This document shows positions 1-7,776 of a DNA stretch of 19,660 nucleotides, one piece after another. The notes under the pieces were generated by a model. That model was not told where the DNA came from. It did no database searches and saw only the letters and a list, made by a program, of their open reading frames with translations. The translations under genes were made by a program, and so were the position numbers. Origin of the DNA: Chitinophagaceae bacterium UBA3961 (lineage in GTDB: Bacteria > Bacteroidota > Bacteroidia > Chitinophagales > Chitinophagaceae); the NCBI GenBank assembly GCA_002385265.1, contig DGDD01000270.1:1-19660 (forward strand), read 5' to 3'. Numbering within the stretch: position 1 is the first letter of the stretch; each line of letters starts with the position of its first letter.

Positions 1-374
1 GTATAATCACCCCCTTTCACCAATACATCGGGTTTCAAGCTGGTAATGAGATTTAATGGTGTGTCTTCTTCAAAAATCACTACTAAATCTACCATAACAA
101 GAGAGGCCAATACCAGGGCCCTCGACTGTTCATCATTGATGGGGCGTTCCGGCCCTTTCAAGCGTTTGGTGGAAGCATCTGAATTTACCCCAACAATCAG
201 AAATTCAGCTTCGTGGGCGGCTTGACCGAGTGAGAATATATGTCCTCTGTGAAGAATGTCGAAACAACCATTTGTAAAGGCGATTTTCTTATTGAGTACT
301 CTCCATTGAGAAACAGTTCTGATAGCTTGTTCTAAAGGCTGAATCTTATGTTGTATGTGTTGTGTGTTTCTCAT
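1..374 (-). CDS. rfaE2: D-glycero-beta-D-manno-heptose 1-phosphate adenylyltransferase (RfaE2/HldE C-terminal type), 3' part beyond the window
   Basis: Cytidylyltransferase-fold enzyme that activates heptose-1-phosphate with ATP to ADP-heptose for the LPS inner core, in the cytoplasm. The visible 124 residues start with a short basic leader and then show the nucleotidyltransferase signature [13 protein letters not shown] at about 33-45, with the two catalytic-type histidines at 42 and 45. A VNSDAST / [10 protein letters not shown] stretch and a late VLVKGGDY segment follow, all typical of RfaE2. The protein begins directly with this domain, so it is the stand-alone C-terminal form rather than the fused HldE kinase-adenylyltransferase. 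The ATG at 372-374 is the only credible start, and it makes the gene overlap the end of the upstream membrane-protein gene by 29 bases in another frame, which suggests translational coupling. The left edge of the window cuts off the C-terminus. The family call is secure; the exact heptose substrate is inferred from the family. Confidence 0.9.
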   Translation of the reverse strand, partial: MRNTQHIQHKIQPLEQAIRTVSQWRVLNKKIAFTNGCFDILHRGHIFSLGQAAHEAEFLIVGVNSDASTKRLKGPERPINDEQSRALVLASLVMVDLVVIFEEDTPLNLITSLKPDVLVKGGDY

Positions 375-1359
375 GCTTTTTTTTGTTGAGTTGCGGCAGC
401 AACATTAGGGATACAAAACCAGCAAACAAAATTATGAAAAACTGGACGGTCCACATCAGCCAACCAAAGGCAATGCCTAAGCTCGGACGAAGACCGTAAA
501 GTTGCATGGTTTCTTGAACGAACAAAGGGTAGGCGCCCAACCCACTTGGGGTAAATATCATGGCAATGGAGCCGGTGGAAAGAATCGAAAGGGAAGCGTT
601 CAGCCCATAATGGTCGGTTTCTTCCAGTGCCCACAGCCCTAACTGAACACTCAATAGATACATAGCCCAAATAAACACCGTATGGAAAATAAACAAGCCC
701 TTCCGCTTCACGTATCGGATACTGGTTAGGCCATTCAATATTCCCGTTAAGAGTCCTTTTATCTTTAATATTACAGGAACATGGGTCCATTTATTCAATA
801 GAAATCGAAGTAAAAGAACCATGCCAACGATTGCTACGAGGTAAAAAAACAAACCGTTCCAACTCAAATGGCTGTTTACTTCGCTCAATTTAACTTTTAA
901 GTGGTTCCCGATCGTTTTAGCTTGAATTAGAAACGTAAAAACAAAAACAAGAACAAGGCATACCGCATCAAAAGCGCGCTCAGCTACAATAGTACCCAAG
1001 AGTTTATCAGCCGGAACTTTTTCGTACTTAGACAATATGGTGCACTTAAGAACTTCGCCAAGGCGAGGTATGGCCAAATTTGCGAGGTATCCAATAAGAA
1101 CAGCCATATAGGTATTCTTGATCCCGGGTGAATAGCCCAAGGGTTCAATGAGCAGGTTCCAACGAGCAGCTCTGCTCCAATGACTGGCAAGCAAAGACAG
1201 TGTAACAGGAAGAATGATTAAATAGCGTGCATTTCCAAAAGCCAGTTTGATGTCATTCCAATCATCGTTAGTGAGTTTGCGAAGCGACCACCATATCAGA
1301 AAAACGCCAAATCCCAAGAATAACAAGTATTGCAAGATATTTAGCAAACGTTTTTTCAT
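346..1359 (-). CDS. Flippase-like integral membrane protein (lysylphosphatidylglycerol synthase TM-domain / UPF0104 family)
   Basis: A 337-residue polytopic inner-membrane protein with about eight hydrophobic segments, starting with [20 protein letters not shown]. Two landmarks place it in the family of MprF flippase-domain and YbhN-like proteins (PF03706): the sequence [13 protein letters not shown] around 94-106 and the segment [14 protein letters not shown] near 271-284. No soluble lysyl-transferase domain is present, so it is the membrane half only, as is usual for Bacteroidota homologues. The substrate is unknown; lipid or lipid-linked precursor translocation is the family-level guess. 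The ATG at 1357-1359 is 40 bases after panD, and its 3' end overlaps rfaE2. Co-transcription with an LPS-core gene makes an envelope role plausible, but this is inference from context. The last residues are lysine/histidine/threonine rich and look like a cytoplasmic tail. Confidence 0.82.
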   Translation of the reverse strand: MKKRLLNILQYLLFLGFGVFLIWWSLRKLTNDDWNDIKLAFGNARYLIILPVTLSLLASHWSRAARWNLLIEPLGYSPGIKNTYMAVLIGYLANLAIPRLGEVLKCTILSKYEKVPADKLLGTIVAERAFDAVCLVLVFVFTFLIQAKTIGNHLKVKLSEVNSHLSWNGLFFYLVAIVGMVLLLRFLLNKWTHVPVILKIKGLLTGILNGLTSIRYVKRKGLFIFHTVFIWAMYLLSVQLGLWALEETDHYGLNASLSILSTGSIAMIFTPSGLGAYPLFVQETMQLYGLRPSLGIAFGWLMWTVQFFIILFAGFVSLMLLPQLNKKKHEKHTTHTT

Positions 1360-1399
1360 TGGTCCTTTTTAGAATGTTACACAATCTAAACAAAACCGA

Positions 1400-1744
1400 T
1401 TACAATTTATTGCCTTCTTTAGGGAATACGATGAATGGCTTAAATGTTTTTGCTTGTTCGAAATCCATAGAAGCATAAGAGATAATAATAATAGTATCTC
1501 CAACGGCTCCTTGTCGGGCGGCAGGTCCATTCAAGCAACAAACTCCGGATCCTCTTTTACCTTTGATCAAATAGGTTTCAATCCTACTTCCATTGTTTAC
1601 ATTTACGACCTGAATTTTTTCAAATTCAATCATATTGGCTGCTTCCATTAAATCTTCATCAAGGGTCAAACTTCCTACATAGTGAAGATTAGCTTCCGTA
1701 ATTACGGCACGGTGAACTTTCGACTTAAGTATTTCTATGGTCAT
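1400..1744 (-). CDS. panD: Aspartate 1-decarboxylase (pyruvoyl enzyme precursor)
   Basis: Decarboxylates L-aspartate to beta-alanine, the amine half of pantothenate. The start is set at the ATG at 1742-1744, seven codons inside the longest open frame. From there the protein reads [12 protein letters not shown], as in the family, and the self-processing site falls exactly at Gly24-Ser25 within [11 protein letters not shown], the canonical position. Ser25 becomes the pyruvoyl group after autocleavage into the short beta and longer alpha chain. Other landmarks are the NVNNGSR stretch near 48-54, the [13 protein letters not shown] loop near 71-83 and the III-SYA strand. At 114 residues it is slightly shorter at the C-terminus than the E. 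coli enzyme, which is common in this phylum. It lies 30 bases downstream of panC, so the beta-alanine and ligase steps share a transcript. The call is secure. Confidence 0.97.
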   Translation of the reverse strand: MTIEILKSKVHRAVITEANLHYVGSLTLDEDLMEAANMIEFEKIQVVNVNNGSRIETYLIKGKRGSGVCCLNGPAARQGAVGDTIIIISYASMDFEQAKTFKPFIVFPKEGNKL

Positions 1745-1774
1745 GTTATGAATTTCGAATGGCAAAAGTATAGA

Positions 1775-2626
1775 TTAGCGAGATGAAACGATCATATTGT
1801 CGATAAGTCGAACATCATCGATGTATGCAGCAATCAAGACAACTAAAACATCTGTTCCGTTCCATTGATCGGTTTCTGATAAATCGTAATAGTTGCAGAC
1901 TTTCAAATAATCAATTTTAAATCCGGCCTTTTCTAGAATAGAACACGCTTCTTCTGTCAATGTTTGAATCGGTCCCGGCTTTAACGAGGAATTAATATAG
2001 TTTAGGGCTTGATAAATGGCTGCGGCTTTTTGTTTTGCAACTTCTGATAAGCGCATGTTTCTAGAACTCATGGCAAGCCCTGAAGGTTCTCGAAGCGTAG
2101 GACAGGTCACTAGTTTCACGGAACTATTGGTGAGTTCAAGAAGACGGGCTACAACTCTGCATTGTTGAAAGTCTTTTTGCCCCATAAATAATTGGTGGGG
2201 TTGAACGGCCATCAGAAGGCGGTTCACTACCTGGCATACTCCCTGGAAGTGTCCGGGGCGGGAAGGTCCTTCTAGCACATCTGCCACTTTCCCCAGATCG
2301 TAATGCTCGAGTTGCTGTGTTCCGGAAGGGTAGAGGTCACTAACTTCCGGTAAGTACAAAACTTCCGTTTGAAGCGATTCGAGGAGAGCGATATCGCTTT
2401 CTATTGTTTTAGGATACTTAGCAAAATCGGCAGTATCGTTAAACTGAGTAGGGTTCACGAAAATGCTGCAAACCGTTAATTTACAATGTTTTTTGCTTTC
2501 TGAAATCAGCGATGCATGACCAGCATGAAGCGCCCCCATGGTGGGCACAAAGCCTATGGTAGCACCTTGATTTACTTGCTTTTGCAGGAAATTGGACAGG
2601 TCTTTTTGATGCTTGAAAATGATCAT
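1775..2626 (-). CDS. panC: Pantothenate synthetase (pantoate--beta-alanine ligase)
   Basis: Joins pantoate and beta-alanine with ATP through a pantoyl-adenylate intermediate to give pantothenate, in the cytoplasm. At 283 residues it has the normal family length. The class I synthetase-like signatures are clear: FVPTMGALHAGH at 26-37 (HxGH, His34 and His37), FVNPTQF at 56-62, GQKDFQQ at 149-155 and the KMSKS-like MSSRN at 186-190. The start ATG at 2624-2626 gives the usual short N-terminus before the first strand. It heads the minus-strand run panC-panD-flippase-rfaE2, and panB is not in the window. It diverges from the glycogen-synthase-like gene across a 125-base intergenic region. I found no convincing TAnnTTTG box for panC in that gap, although one is present for the divergent gene. 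Confidence 0.97.
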   Translation of the reverse strand: MIIFKHQKDLSNFLQKQVNQGATIGFVPTMGALHAGHASLISESKKHCKLTVCSIFVNPTQFNDTADFAKYPKTIESDIALLESLQTEVLYLPEVSDLYPSGTQQLEHYDLGKVADVLEGPSRPGHFQGVCQVVNRLLMAVQPHQLFMGQKDFQQCRVVARLLELTNSSVKLVTCPTLREPSGLAMSSRNMRLSEVAKQKAAAIYQALNYINSSLKPGPIQTLTEEACSILEKAGFKIDYLKVCNYYDLSETDQWNGTDVLVVLIAAYIDDVRLIDNMIVSSR

Positions 2627-2684
2627 TTTTTTTGTATTTGGGGCTTCTGATGAGTAGCTCAGGCTAAATCAGGTAAAAAAACCT

Positions 2685-2692
2685 TAACTTTG
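2685..2692 (+). promoter_or_regulatory. Bacteroidota-type -7 box (TAACTTTG) upstream of the glycogen-synthase-like gene
   Basis: TAACTTTG matches the Bacteroidota housekeeping -7 consensus TAnnTTTG exactly. It lies 59 bases before the ATG at 2752, in the panC divergent intergenic region, with an A-rich stretch just upstream. No clear TTTG -33 element is visible at the expected distance. Confidence 0.6.
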
Positions 2693-2751
2693 CAGGCCTT
2701 TTGGAGTTTCCGAGGCGTGAAAGTAGGGCCCATTCACCAATCTGAAAAATA

Positions 2752-3564
2752 ATGCAGACAAAGAAAAGAATTTTATTTATTGCTAACGAAATGTCCCCTT
2801 ATTTGGAGTTGACAGAATTTTCGGAGATCGTAAACAAGTTGGCAATTAAATCGAATGATAGTGGTTACGAAGTGCGCTGTATTATGCCACGCTTCGGGGT
2901 GATCAATGAAAGACGTCATCGTTTACATGAAGTGGTTCGTTTATCGGGTATTAATGTATCGGTTGAAAACGATGATTTCCCACTTCAGATCAAAGTAGCT
3001 TCCCTGCCTAATGCACGCCTTCAAGTATACTTTTTAGATAATGAAGACCTATTCAAAAGAAAACATATATTTCATGATGACGAAGAAAAGTGGTTCGACG
3101 ACAATGGCCTGAGAACAATTTTCTTTTGTAAAGGAGCACTTGAAACCGTTAAAAAATTTGGATGGCCGCCCGACATTATCCACTGCAGCGGATGGATGAC
3201 AGGTTTGATTCCATTCTACCTTAAGTCGGCGTATAAAAAAGAACCCGTTTTTGCTCATAGCAAGGTAATCTATACTATTGGAGCCAACAGCTTTAAAGAA
3301 AAGTTGGGCGCTTCGTTCCTGAAATTGGCTAAAATTAATCCCGTGATCAAAGACAAAGATCTGGAGCCATTCAAAGATTCAAACAATTTGGGAATGATGA
3401 AAGGCGGCGCTTCTTATGCAGACGCTATCACATTCGGAGCAGAAAAAACCGACAAAAAGTTGGTTGAAGAGTTCGGAAAAGTGAAAGGGAAAAAGATCTT
3501 GAATTTCAACCCCGAAAGCGATTTAACAGACTATTTACAATTGTATTCCGACCTTGTAAAGTAG
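2752..3564 (+). CDS. Glycogen/starch synthase-like protein, N-terminal (GT5) domain only, probably non-catalytic
   Basis: A 270-residue cytoplasmic protein that aligns by eye with only the N-terminal Rossmann domain of GT5 glycogen synthases. The landmarks are KKRILFIANEMSPY near 4-17, MPRFGVINERRHRLHEVVRL at 45-64 and PPDIIHCSGWMTGLIPFYLK near 139-158. Full enzymes are about 480 residues with a second Rossmann domain, which is absent: the gene ends in a normal stop with nothing similar after it. The usual ADP-glucose-binding KTGG is replaced by ELTE at 19-22, and the usual HCHDWHT reads HCSGWMT at 144-150. Both changes argue against glycosyl transfer. Short homologues beside panC recur in Bacteroidota as far as I recall, so this is probably a conserved derivative family rather than a recent truncation. 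Its own promoter-like box lies upstream, and the DUF4270 lipoprotein gene follows after 37 bases. The true function is unknown. Confidence 0.78.
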   Translation: MQTKKRILFIANEMSPYLELTEFSEIVNKLAIKSNDSGYEVRCIMPRFGVINERRHRLHEVVRLSGINVSVENDDFPLQIKVASLPNARLQVYFLDNEDLFKRKHIFHDDEEKWFDDNGLRTIFFCKGALETVKKFGWPPDIIHCSGWMTGLIPFYLKSAYKKEPVFAHSKVIYTIGANSFKEKLGASFLKLAKINPVIKDKDLEPFKDSNNLGMMKGGASYADAITFGAEKTDKKLVEEFGKVKGKKILNFNPESDLTDYLQLYSDLVK

Positions 3565-3601
3565 TTTTGAACATTAGTATTCATTTTAATCAGCCCAACT
3601 C

Positions 3602-5047
3602 GTGAAGTCAAAAGTAAAGGCATCTTCCATCGTTTTAATCGGTTTATTGTTTACGTATTTCTCATGTAAGAAAATCGACACTACTGAAATCGGTGGTGAT
3701 CTCATTCCTGCTGTTGATAATGTTCACACCTTTGATACGGTTCTTGATGTAATTACTGACAATCAGTTCTTGGATGACTCTGCCCGTATTTTGCGCGCAG
3801 AATTGCATGCTTTAGGGGTGATTGACGATGACCTTTCGTTTGGTAAAACAAAAGGGCAAATTTACTTTACGCCGGCACCTGATGGCTGGGGTACGCACCC
3901 ATTCCCTAAAAAGGACAGTACGCTGATCATTGATTCCGTGGTATTGGCTTTATCTTATTCAGGTGTTTACGGAGATACCAATGCCGTAGAACAATTTGAG
4001 GTTTATGAAATGGATCGTGATGCTTTGTTTTACAACAATATTTATGGTTACAGAACCGATACTGCAGACGTGTTTGTTGAACCGGGTTTGTTGGGAAGCA
4101 AGCTGGTGAATTTTACAACATTAAATGACAGTGTATTCGATAAGCGTAAAAGAGATACCGTTAAAACCACGAATCAATTACGCATTCAGTTGGATAAAAC
4201 ATTGGCCAATCGTTTCATAGGTTACGATACCGCAAATGCTTATAAAAGCGACAGCTTGTTTCGCACCTACTTCAAAGGCCTAGCCGTTCGAGTGAACGAA
4301 GGAGCTTCTACAAAGAGAACAGGATTGGCTTATTTCAATTTGGCCGGGGATAATACACGTCTTTTGTTTTATTACCGCGTTCAGAATGGATCGGCAATAA
4401 CGGACACCCTTGTAGCATCGTTTGGTTTTTCTGCAATCAATTTCGCCAATTCGAATACCATTAGGAGAACTTTGGCACCGGAAGCCAATACTTATCTAAC
4501 CAATGGGTTACCGGCTGATGACAAATTATTTATTGCCGCAAGTCCCGGAACGATGGCTACCATCAGAATCCCAGGCTTGAAAGGACTTCCAAATGCGATC
4601 ATTCACCGAGCTGAATTGAGTTTTAATGTAGTACCAACCACTCAAGATGCTTTGTATACTCCACCGGGGCAGTTATTCTTGGATGCTTCTGACACTGCTA
4701 ATAAGAGAATCATTACCATTCCTTACGATTTTAATTATGCCAATGATTTTGCCACATTAGTTGGAGGTAAAGTGAGCAATGGCGTATACCGTTTCAACTT
4801 GGCACGTTATGTTCAAAGTGTAGTAACACGTAAGGAGAGCGATTACACCTTGCGTTTGAGCGCACCTTGGAGAACCAACGCAAGTCAGGTTAGCGGAACA
4901 AGTGTAGTTACGCCTTATCCTCCTGCATCGAAAACAGGGCTACAAATCAATAACCCGATAGCGGCGGGTAGAGTTGTTCTCTACGGAGGAAACAATGCGG
5001 ATGCCACCAAAAAGGCAAAACTTCGCATTATCTACACAAAAATTTAA
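3602..5047 (+). CDS. DUF4270 family lipoprotein
   Basis: A 481-residue predicted lipoprotein of unknown function, matching the Bacteroidota DUF4270 family. A lysine-rich n-region and hydrophobic core end in a lipobox-like FTYFSC, with the lipidated Cys at 22, followed by KKIDTTEIGGDLIP, which is characteristic of the family. The rest is rich in beta-strand-like segments with many Asp/Thr/Asn, as in a secreted beta-sandwich protein. The Lys residues after Cys22 leave its final location (inner face of the outer membrane or surface) open. The start is GTG at 3602. No in-frame ATG can precede it because a TAA lies 15 bases upstream, and starting there gives a complete signal peptide. It follows the glycogen-synthase-like gene by 37 bases with no terminator, so the two are probably co-transcribed. 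The arrangement is reminiscent of other Bacteroidota genomes. Confidence 0.8.
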   Translation: MKSKVKASSIVLIGLLFTYFSCKKIDTTEIGGDLIPAVDNVHTFDTVLDVITDNQFLDDSARILRAELHALGVIDDDLSFGKTKGQIYFTPAPDGWGTHPFPKKDSTLIIDSVVLALSYSGVYGDTNAVEQFEVYEMDRDALFYNNIYGYRTDTADVFVEPGLLGSKLVNFTTLNDSVFDKRKRDTVKTTNQLRIQLDKTLANRFIGYDTANAYKSDSLFRTYFKGLAVRVNEGASTKRTGLAYFNLAGDNTRLLFYYRVQNGSAITDTLVASFGFSAINFANSNTIRRTLAPEANTYLTNGLPADDKLFIAASPGTMATIRIPGLKGLPNAIIHRAELSFNVVPTTQDALYTPPGQLFLDASDTANKRIITIPYDFNYANDFATLVGGKVSNGVYRFNLARYVQSVVTRKESDYTLRLSAPWRTNASQVSGTSVVTPYPPASKTGLQINNPIAAGRVVLYGGNNADATKKAKLRIIYTKI

Positions 5048-5064
5048 GATTTGCAGATTCCTAT

Positions 5065-5072
5065 TATCTTTG
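5065..5072 (+). promoter_or_regulatory. -7 promoter box (TATCTTTG) for metK
   Basis: TATCTTTG fits TAnnTTTG exactly and lies 41 bases before the metK ATG, in the 66-base gap after the DUF4270 gene. A partial -33-like TTTA occurs 18 bases upstream and overlaps the DUF4270 stop region. This suggests metK has its own transcription start at roughly 5078-5080. Confidence 0.6.
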
Positions 5073-5113
5073 CACTTCAATTACTATCCCATTTAATTTA
5101 TAAAATCTAAACA

Positions 5114-6394
5114 ATGCCTTATTTATTTACTTCTGAGAGTGTTTCTGAAGGCCATCCGGATAAAGTGGCTGATCAAATTTCAGACGCCCTTATTGACAAT
5201 TTCCTGGCTTATGACCCCCAATCAAAAGTAGCTTGTGAAACCCTGGTAACTACCGGTCAAGTTGTATTGGCTGGTGAAGTGAAGTCTAAATCGTATTTAG
5301 ATGTTCAGGATATTGCTCGTGAAGTAATTCGCAATATTGGATATACCAAATCTGAGTACATGTTTGAGGCAAACTCTTGCGGTATTCTCAGTGCTATTCA
5401 CGAACAAAGTGCCGACATCAACCGTGGTGTTGACCGTTCGGTGAAAAAATTAGATTTCGAAGCTAAAGCAAACGCTCAAGGTGCCGGTGACCAAGGTATG
5501 ATGTTTGGTTATGCCACAAAGGAAACGGATAACTATATGCCATTGGCGCTTGACCTCGCTCATAAAATTCTTCAAGAATTATCTAAAACCCGTCGTGCAG
5601 GAAAAGAGTTGAAATACCTCCGTCCTGATGCGAAGAGCCAGGTAACGATTGAGTACAATGACCAAAACCAACCGATCCGTATTGATACCATCGTTGTATC
5701 TACTCAACACGACGATTTCGATACCGATAAGAAAATGTTGGATCAAATTCGCAAGGACATCATCAACGTGATCATTCCTCGCGTTAAAAAGCAATTGAAA
5801 CCTTCTTTGCAGAAGTTGTTCAACGATAAAATCACTTATCATATCAACCCAACCGGTAAGTTTGTTATTGGTGGACCACACGGTGATACGGGTTTAACAG
5901 GTCGTAAGATCATTGTTGACACCTACGGTGGTAAAGGTGCACATGGTGGTGGCGCTTTCAGTGGTAAAGACCCCTCTAAGGTAGACCGCTCAGCTGCATA
6001 TGCTACACGCCATATTGCAAAGAACTTGGTTGCTGCCGGTGTTTGCGACGAAGTATTGGTTCAAATCTCTTATGCTATTGGTGTGGCAAAACCTTGCGGT
6101 TTGTACATCAATACAAACGGTACAGCAAAAGTTAACCTAACCGATGGTGAAATCGCTCGTATTGTTGAGAAAGTGTTTGATATGCGTCCTTACGCTATTG
6201 AGCAACGTTTGAAATTGCGCAATCCTATTTATAGTGAAACAGCTGCTTACGGACACATGGGACGCGAACCTAAAACCGTAACCAAAGTATTCAACAAAGG
6301 AAAAGACAATGAGAAGAAGGTAACTGTTGAATTGTTCACTTGGGAGAAGCTCGATTATGTGAGCAAGGTGAAAGCAGCCTTCGGAATCAAATAA
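5114..6394 (+). CDS. metK: S-adenosylmethionine synthetase (methionine adenosyltransferase)
   Basis: Makes S-adenosylmethionine from methionine and ATP, the methyl donor for, among others, the RlmB-type methyltransferase encoded downstream. At 426 residues it is slightly longer than the E. coli enzyme, as is typical in Bacteroidota. The start [20 protein letters not shown] carries the catalytic-type His14. [12 protein letters not shown] near 121-132 is the first signature. [13 protein letters not shown] near 253-265 and the glycine-rich [20 protein letters not shown] near 277-296 are the metal/phosphate-binding signatures. All three domains are complete. A promoter box precedes the gene and a strong intrinsic terminator follows, so it appears to be a monocistronic unit. 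I see no SAM riboswitch-like structure in the short leader. Codon use is strongly biased towards preferred codons, as expected of a highly expressed gene. Confidence 0.98.
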   Translation: MPYLFTSESVSEGHPDKVADQISDALIDNFLAYDPQSKVACETLVTTGQVVLAGEVKSKSYLDVQDIAREVIRNIGYTKSEYMFEANSCGILSAIHEQSADINRGVDRSVKKLDFEAKANAQGAGDQGMMFGYATKETDNYMPLALDLAHKILQELSKTRRAGKELKYLRPDAKSQVTIEYNDQNQPIRIDTIVVSTQHDDFDTDKKMLDQIRKDIINVIIPRVKKQLKPSLQKLFNDKITYHINPTGKFVIGGPHGDTGLTGRKIIVDTYGGKGAHGGGAFSGKDPSKVDRSAAYATRHIAKNLVAAGVCDEVLVQISYAIGVAKPCGLYINTNGTAKVNLTDGEIARIVEKVFDMRPYAIEQRLKLRNPIYSETAAYGHMGREPKTVTKVFNKGKDNEKKVTVELFTWEKLDYVSKVKAAFGIK

Positions 6395-6414
6395 TCAAAA
6401 GACCTTTTATAATT

Positions 6415-6442
6415 AAATCCCGGTTCCTTTCCGGGATTTTTT
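6415..6442 (+). terminator. Rho-independent terminator after metK
   Basis: A perfect 9-bp stem, AAATCCCGG at 6415-6423 and CCGGGATTT at 6431-6439, encloses a 7-base loop TTCCTTT. The stem runs into a T tract to 6442. It starts 20 bases after the metK stop codon. The T tract ends only 11 bases before the start of the next gene. Confidence 0.85.
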
Positions 6443-6453
6443 ATTTTTATGGT

Positions 6454-7017
6454 ATGAATGAACAGCACAATCCTTGGACCGTTTTGAGCGAAGAGGAAAA
6501 ATACATCAATCCTTGGATTCAGATCATTGAGTACAAGGTTTTGAACCCTTCGGGAGGCCCCGGTATCTATGGTAAAGTTCATTTTAAAAACAAAGCGATC
6601 GGAGTGATTGTATTGGATGAGGAGTTGAATACCTGGCTAGTAGGTCAATATCGATTTGTATTGAATCAATATTCTTGGGAAATTCCGGAGGGTGGCGGAA
6701 CATCCTCTGAAACTCCTTTGGAAACGGCAAAACGGGAATTGTTGGAGGAAACCGGATTGAAGGCAGAGCATTGGCGAGAACTTCAACACATGCATTTATC
6801 GAACTCGGTATCGGATGAATTTGGAATCTTGTTTTTAGCTACCGGGCTCACGCAGCATGCTGCAGAACCCGAGGAAACCGAGCAATTAGTGGTTAAGAAA
6901 GTACCGTTCGAAGAGGCGTATCAAATGGTTAATCAAAACATTATTACTGATTCTCTATCGGTAGCGGCTATACTAAAAGTAAAATTAATGTTGTTAAATG
7001 GAGAAATTTCATCATAA
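6454..7017 (+). CDS. NUDIX hydrolase, ADP-ribose pyrophosphatase-like
   Basis: Cytoplasmic NUDIX enzyme predicted to cleave a nucleoside-diphosphate derivative, most likely an ADP-sugar such as ADP-ribose. At 187 residues it contains a perfect Nudix box at 80-102 (G, x5, E86, x7, R94-E95-L96, x, E98-E99, x, G101-L102), preceded by NQYSWEIPEG. That preceding stretch is typical of NudF/ADP-ribose pyrophosphatases. A longer open frame begins at 6340 inside metK, but the ATG at 6454 gives the family-like N-terminus (MNEQHNPW), and the extension would run through the metK terminator. The last 20 bases overlap the start of rlmB in another frame, so translation is probably coupled. A near-consensus TATTTTTA box at 6442-6449 sits only 4 bases before the ATG. 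Family is certain; the exact substrate is not proven by sequence. Confidence 0.92.
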   Translation: MNEQHNPWTVLSEEEKYINPWIQIIEYKVLNPSGGPGIYGKVHFKNKAIGVIVLDEELNTWLVGQYRFVLNQYSWEIPEGGGTSSETPLETAKRELLEETGLKAEHWRELQHMHLSNSVSDEFGILFLATGLTQHAAEPEETEQLVVKKVPFEEAYQMVNQNIITDSLSVAAILKVKLMLLNGEISS

Positions 7018-7765
7018 ACCGGCACCTAAAAAAAGCCAGCTGATCATTGGTCGTCAGCCACTAGTGGAGGCCTTGGAATCAGGAAGGTCGATTGATAAGA
7101 TATTGTTTCAAACGCAGGTTAGCGGTCCATCAATTGGCGACATTCGCAAGTTGGCGAAAGAACGCAACATTCCTATTCAACAAGTTCCCGCTGAAAAACT
7201 ACATTCATTAACCAAGGCCAATCATCAAGGTGTAATAGCGTTTGCCGGATTGGTTTCTTATATGGATTTGCAAGAAGTAATTGATCATGTTGTGAGTGAA
7301 GGAAAGAATCCATTGTTTGTGATGCTTGATGGGGTAACCGATGTTCGAAATATCGGAGCGATTGCGAGAACAACGCTTTGCAGTGGTGGACAAGCTTTGA
7401 TCATTCCCGATAAAGGGGTAGGGGCTCTGAATGAAGAAGCATTGAAATCTTCAGCAGGAGCGTTGGAAAAAATCCATGTTTGTAGAGTAGGAAGTTTGAT
7501 GAAAGCGGTTGATACGCTGCACTTGAACGGCATTAAAGTTTTTGCAGCCGAAATGACGGCCTCTAAACCTGTATACGAAGAGGATTTTAAAGAGCCTTGC
7601 TGTGTTATTATGGGAAGTGAAGAAAAAGGAGTGTTCCCGCCATTGATGAAGATATGTGATGCGAATGTACACATACCTATGACAGGCGATTTTGAGAGCT
7701 TAAACGTATCGGTAGCAACCGGTATGATTTTATACGAAGCCATGAAACAACGGATTCTTCAATAA
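6998..7765 (+). CDS. rlmB: 23S rRNA (guanosine-2'-O)-methyltransferase, TrmH/SpoU family RlmB-like
   Basis: SPOUT-class enzyme using SAM to methylate the ribose of a guanosine in 23S rRNA (G2251 in E. coli numbering). At 255 residues it has the RlmB layout: a small N-terminal substrate-binding domain (about 12-90, with IIGRQPLVEAL) followed by the knotted catalytic domain. The three SPOUT motifs are visible: DVRNIGAIART at 115-125 with Asn118 and Arg124, IMGSEEKGVFP at 204-214, and IPMTGDFESLNVSVA at 226-240. The start ATG at 6998 lies inside the NUDIX gene end. HMG-CoA lyase begins 11 bases after its stop. TrmH-family paralogues that modify tRNA or other rRNA sites look similar, so RlmB is a best fit, supported by length and the N-terminal domain. 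Confidence 0.88.
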   Translation: MEKFHHKPAPKKSQLIIGRQPLVEALESGRSIDKILFQTQVSGPSIGDIRKLAKERNIPIQQVPAEKLHSLTKANHQGVIAFAGLVSYMDLQEVIDHVVSEGKNPLFVMLDGVTDVRNIGAIARTTLCSGGQALIIPDKGVGALNEEALKSSAGALEKIHVCRVGSLMKAVDTLHLNGIKVFAAEMTASKPVYEEDFKEPCCVIMGSEEKGVFPPLMKICDANVHIPMTGDFESLNVSVATGMILYEAMKQRILQ

Positions 7766-7776
7766 ATTCAAAGGAT

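Noticed and set aside
5048..5113. A possible SAM riboswitch before metK
   Set aside because: The gap is only 66 bases, includes a promoter box, and leaves about 35 bases of leader, too short for a known SAM riboswitch class; no such stems were visible.
7285..7743. A 152-codon minus-strand frame inside rlmB
   Set aside because: It is antisense to well-conserved SPOUT motifs and has no family features or promoter of its own.
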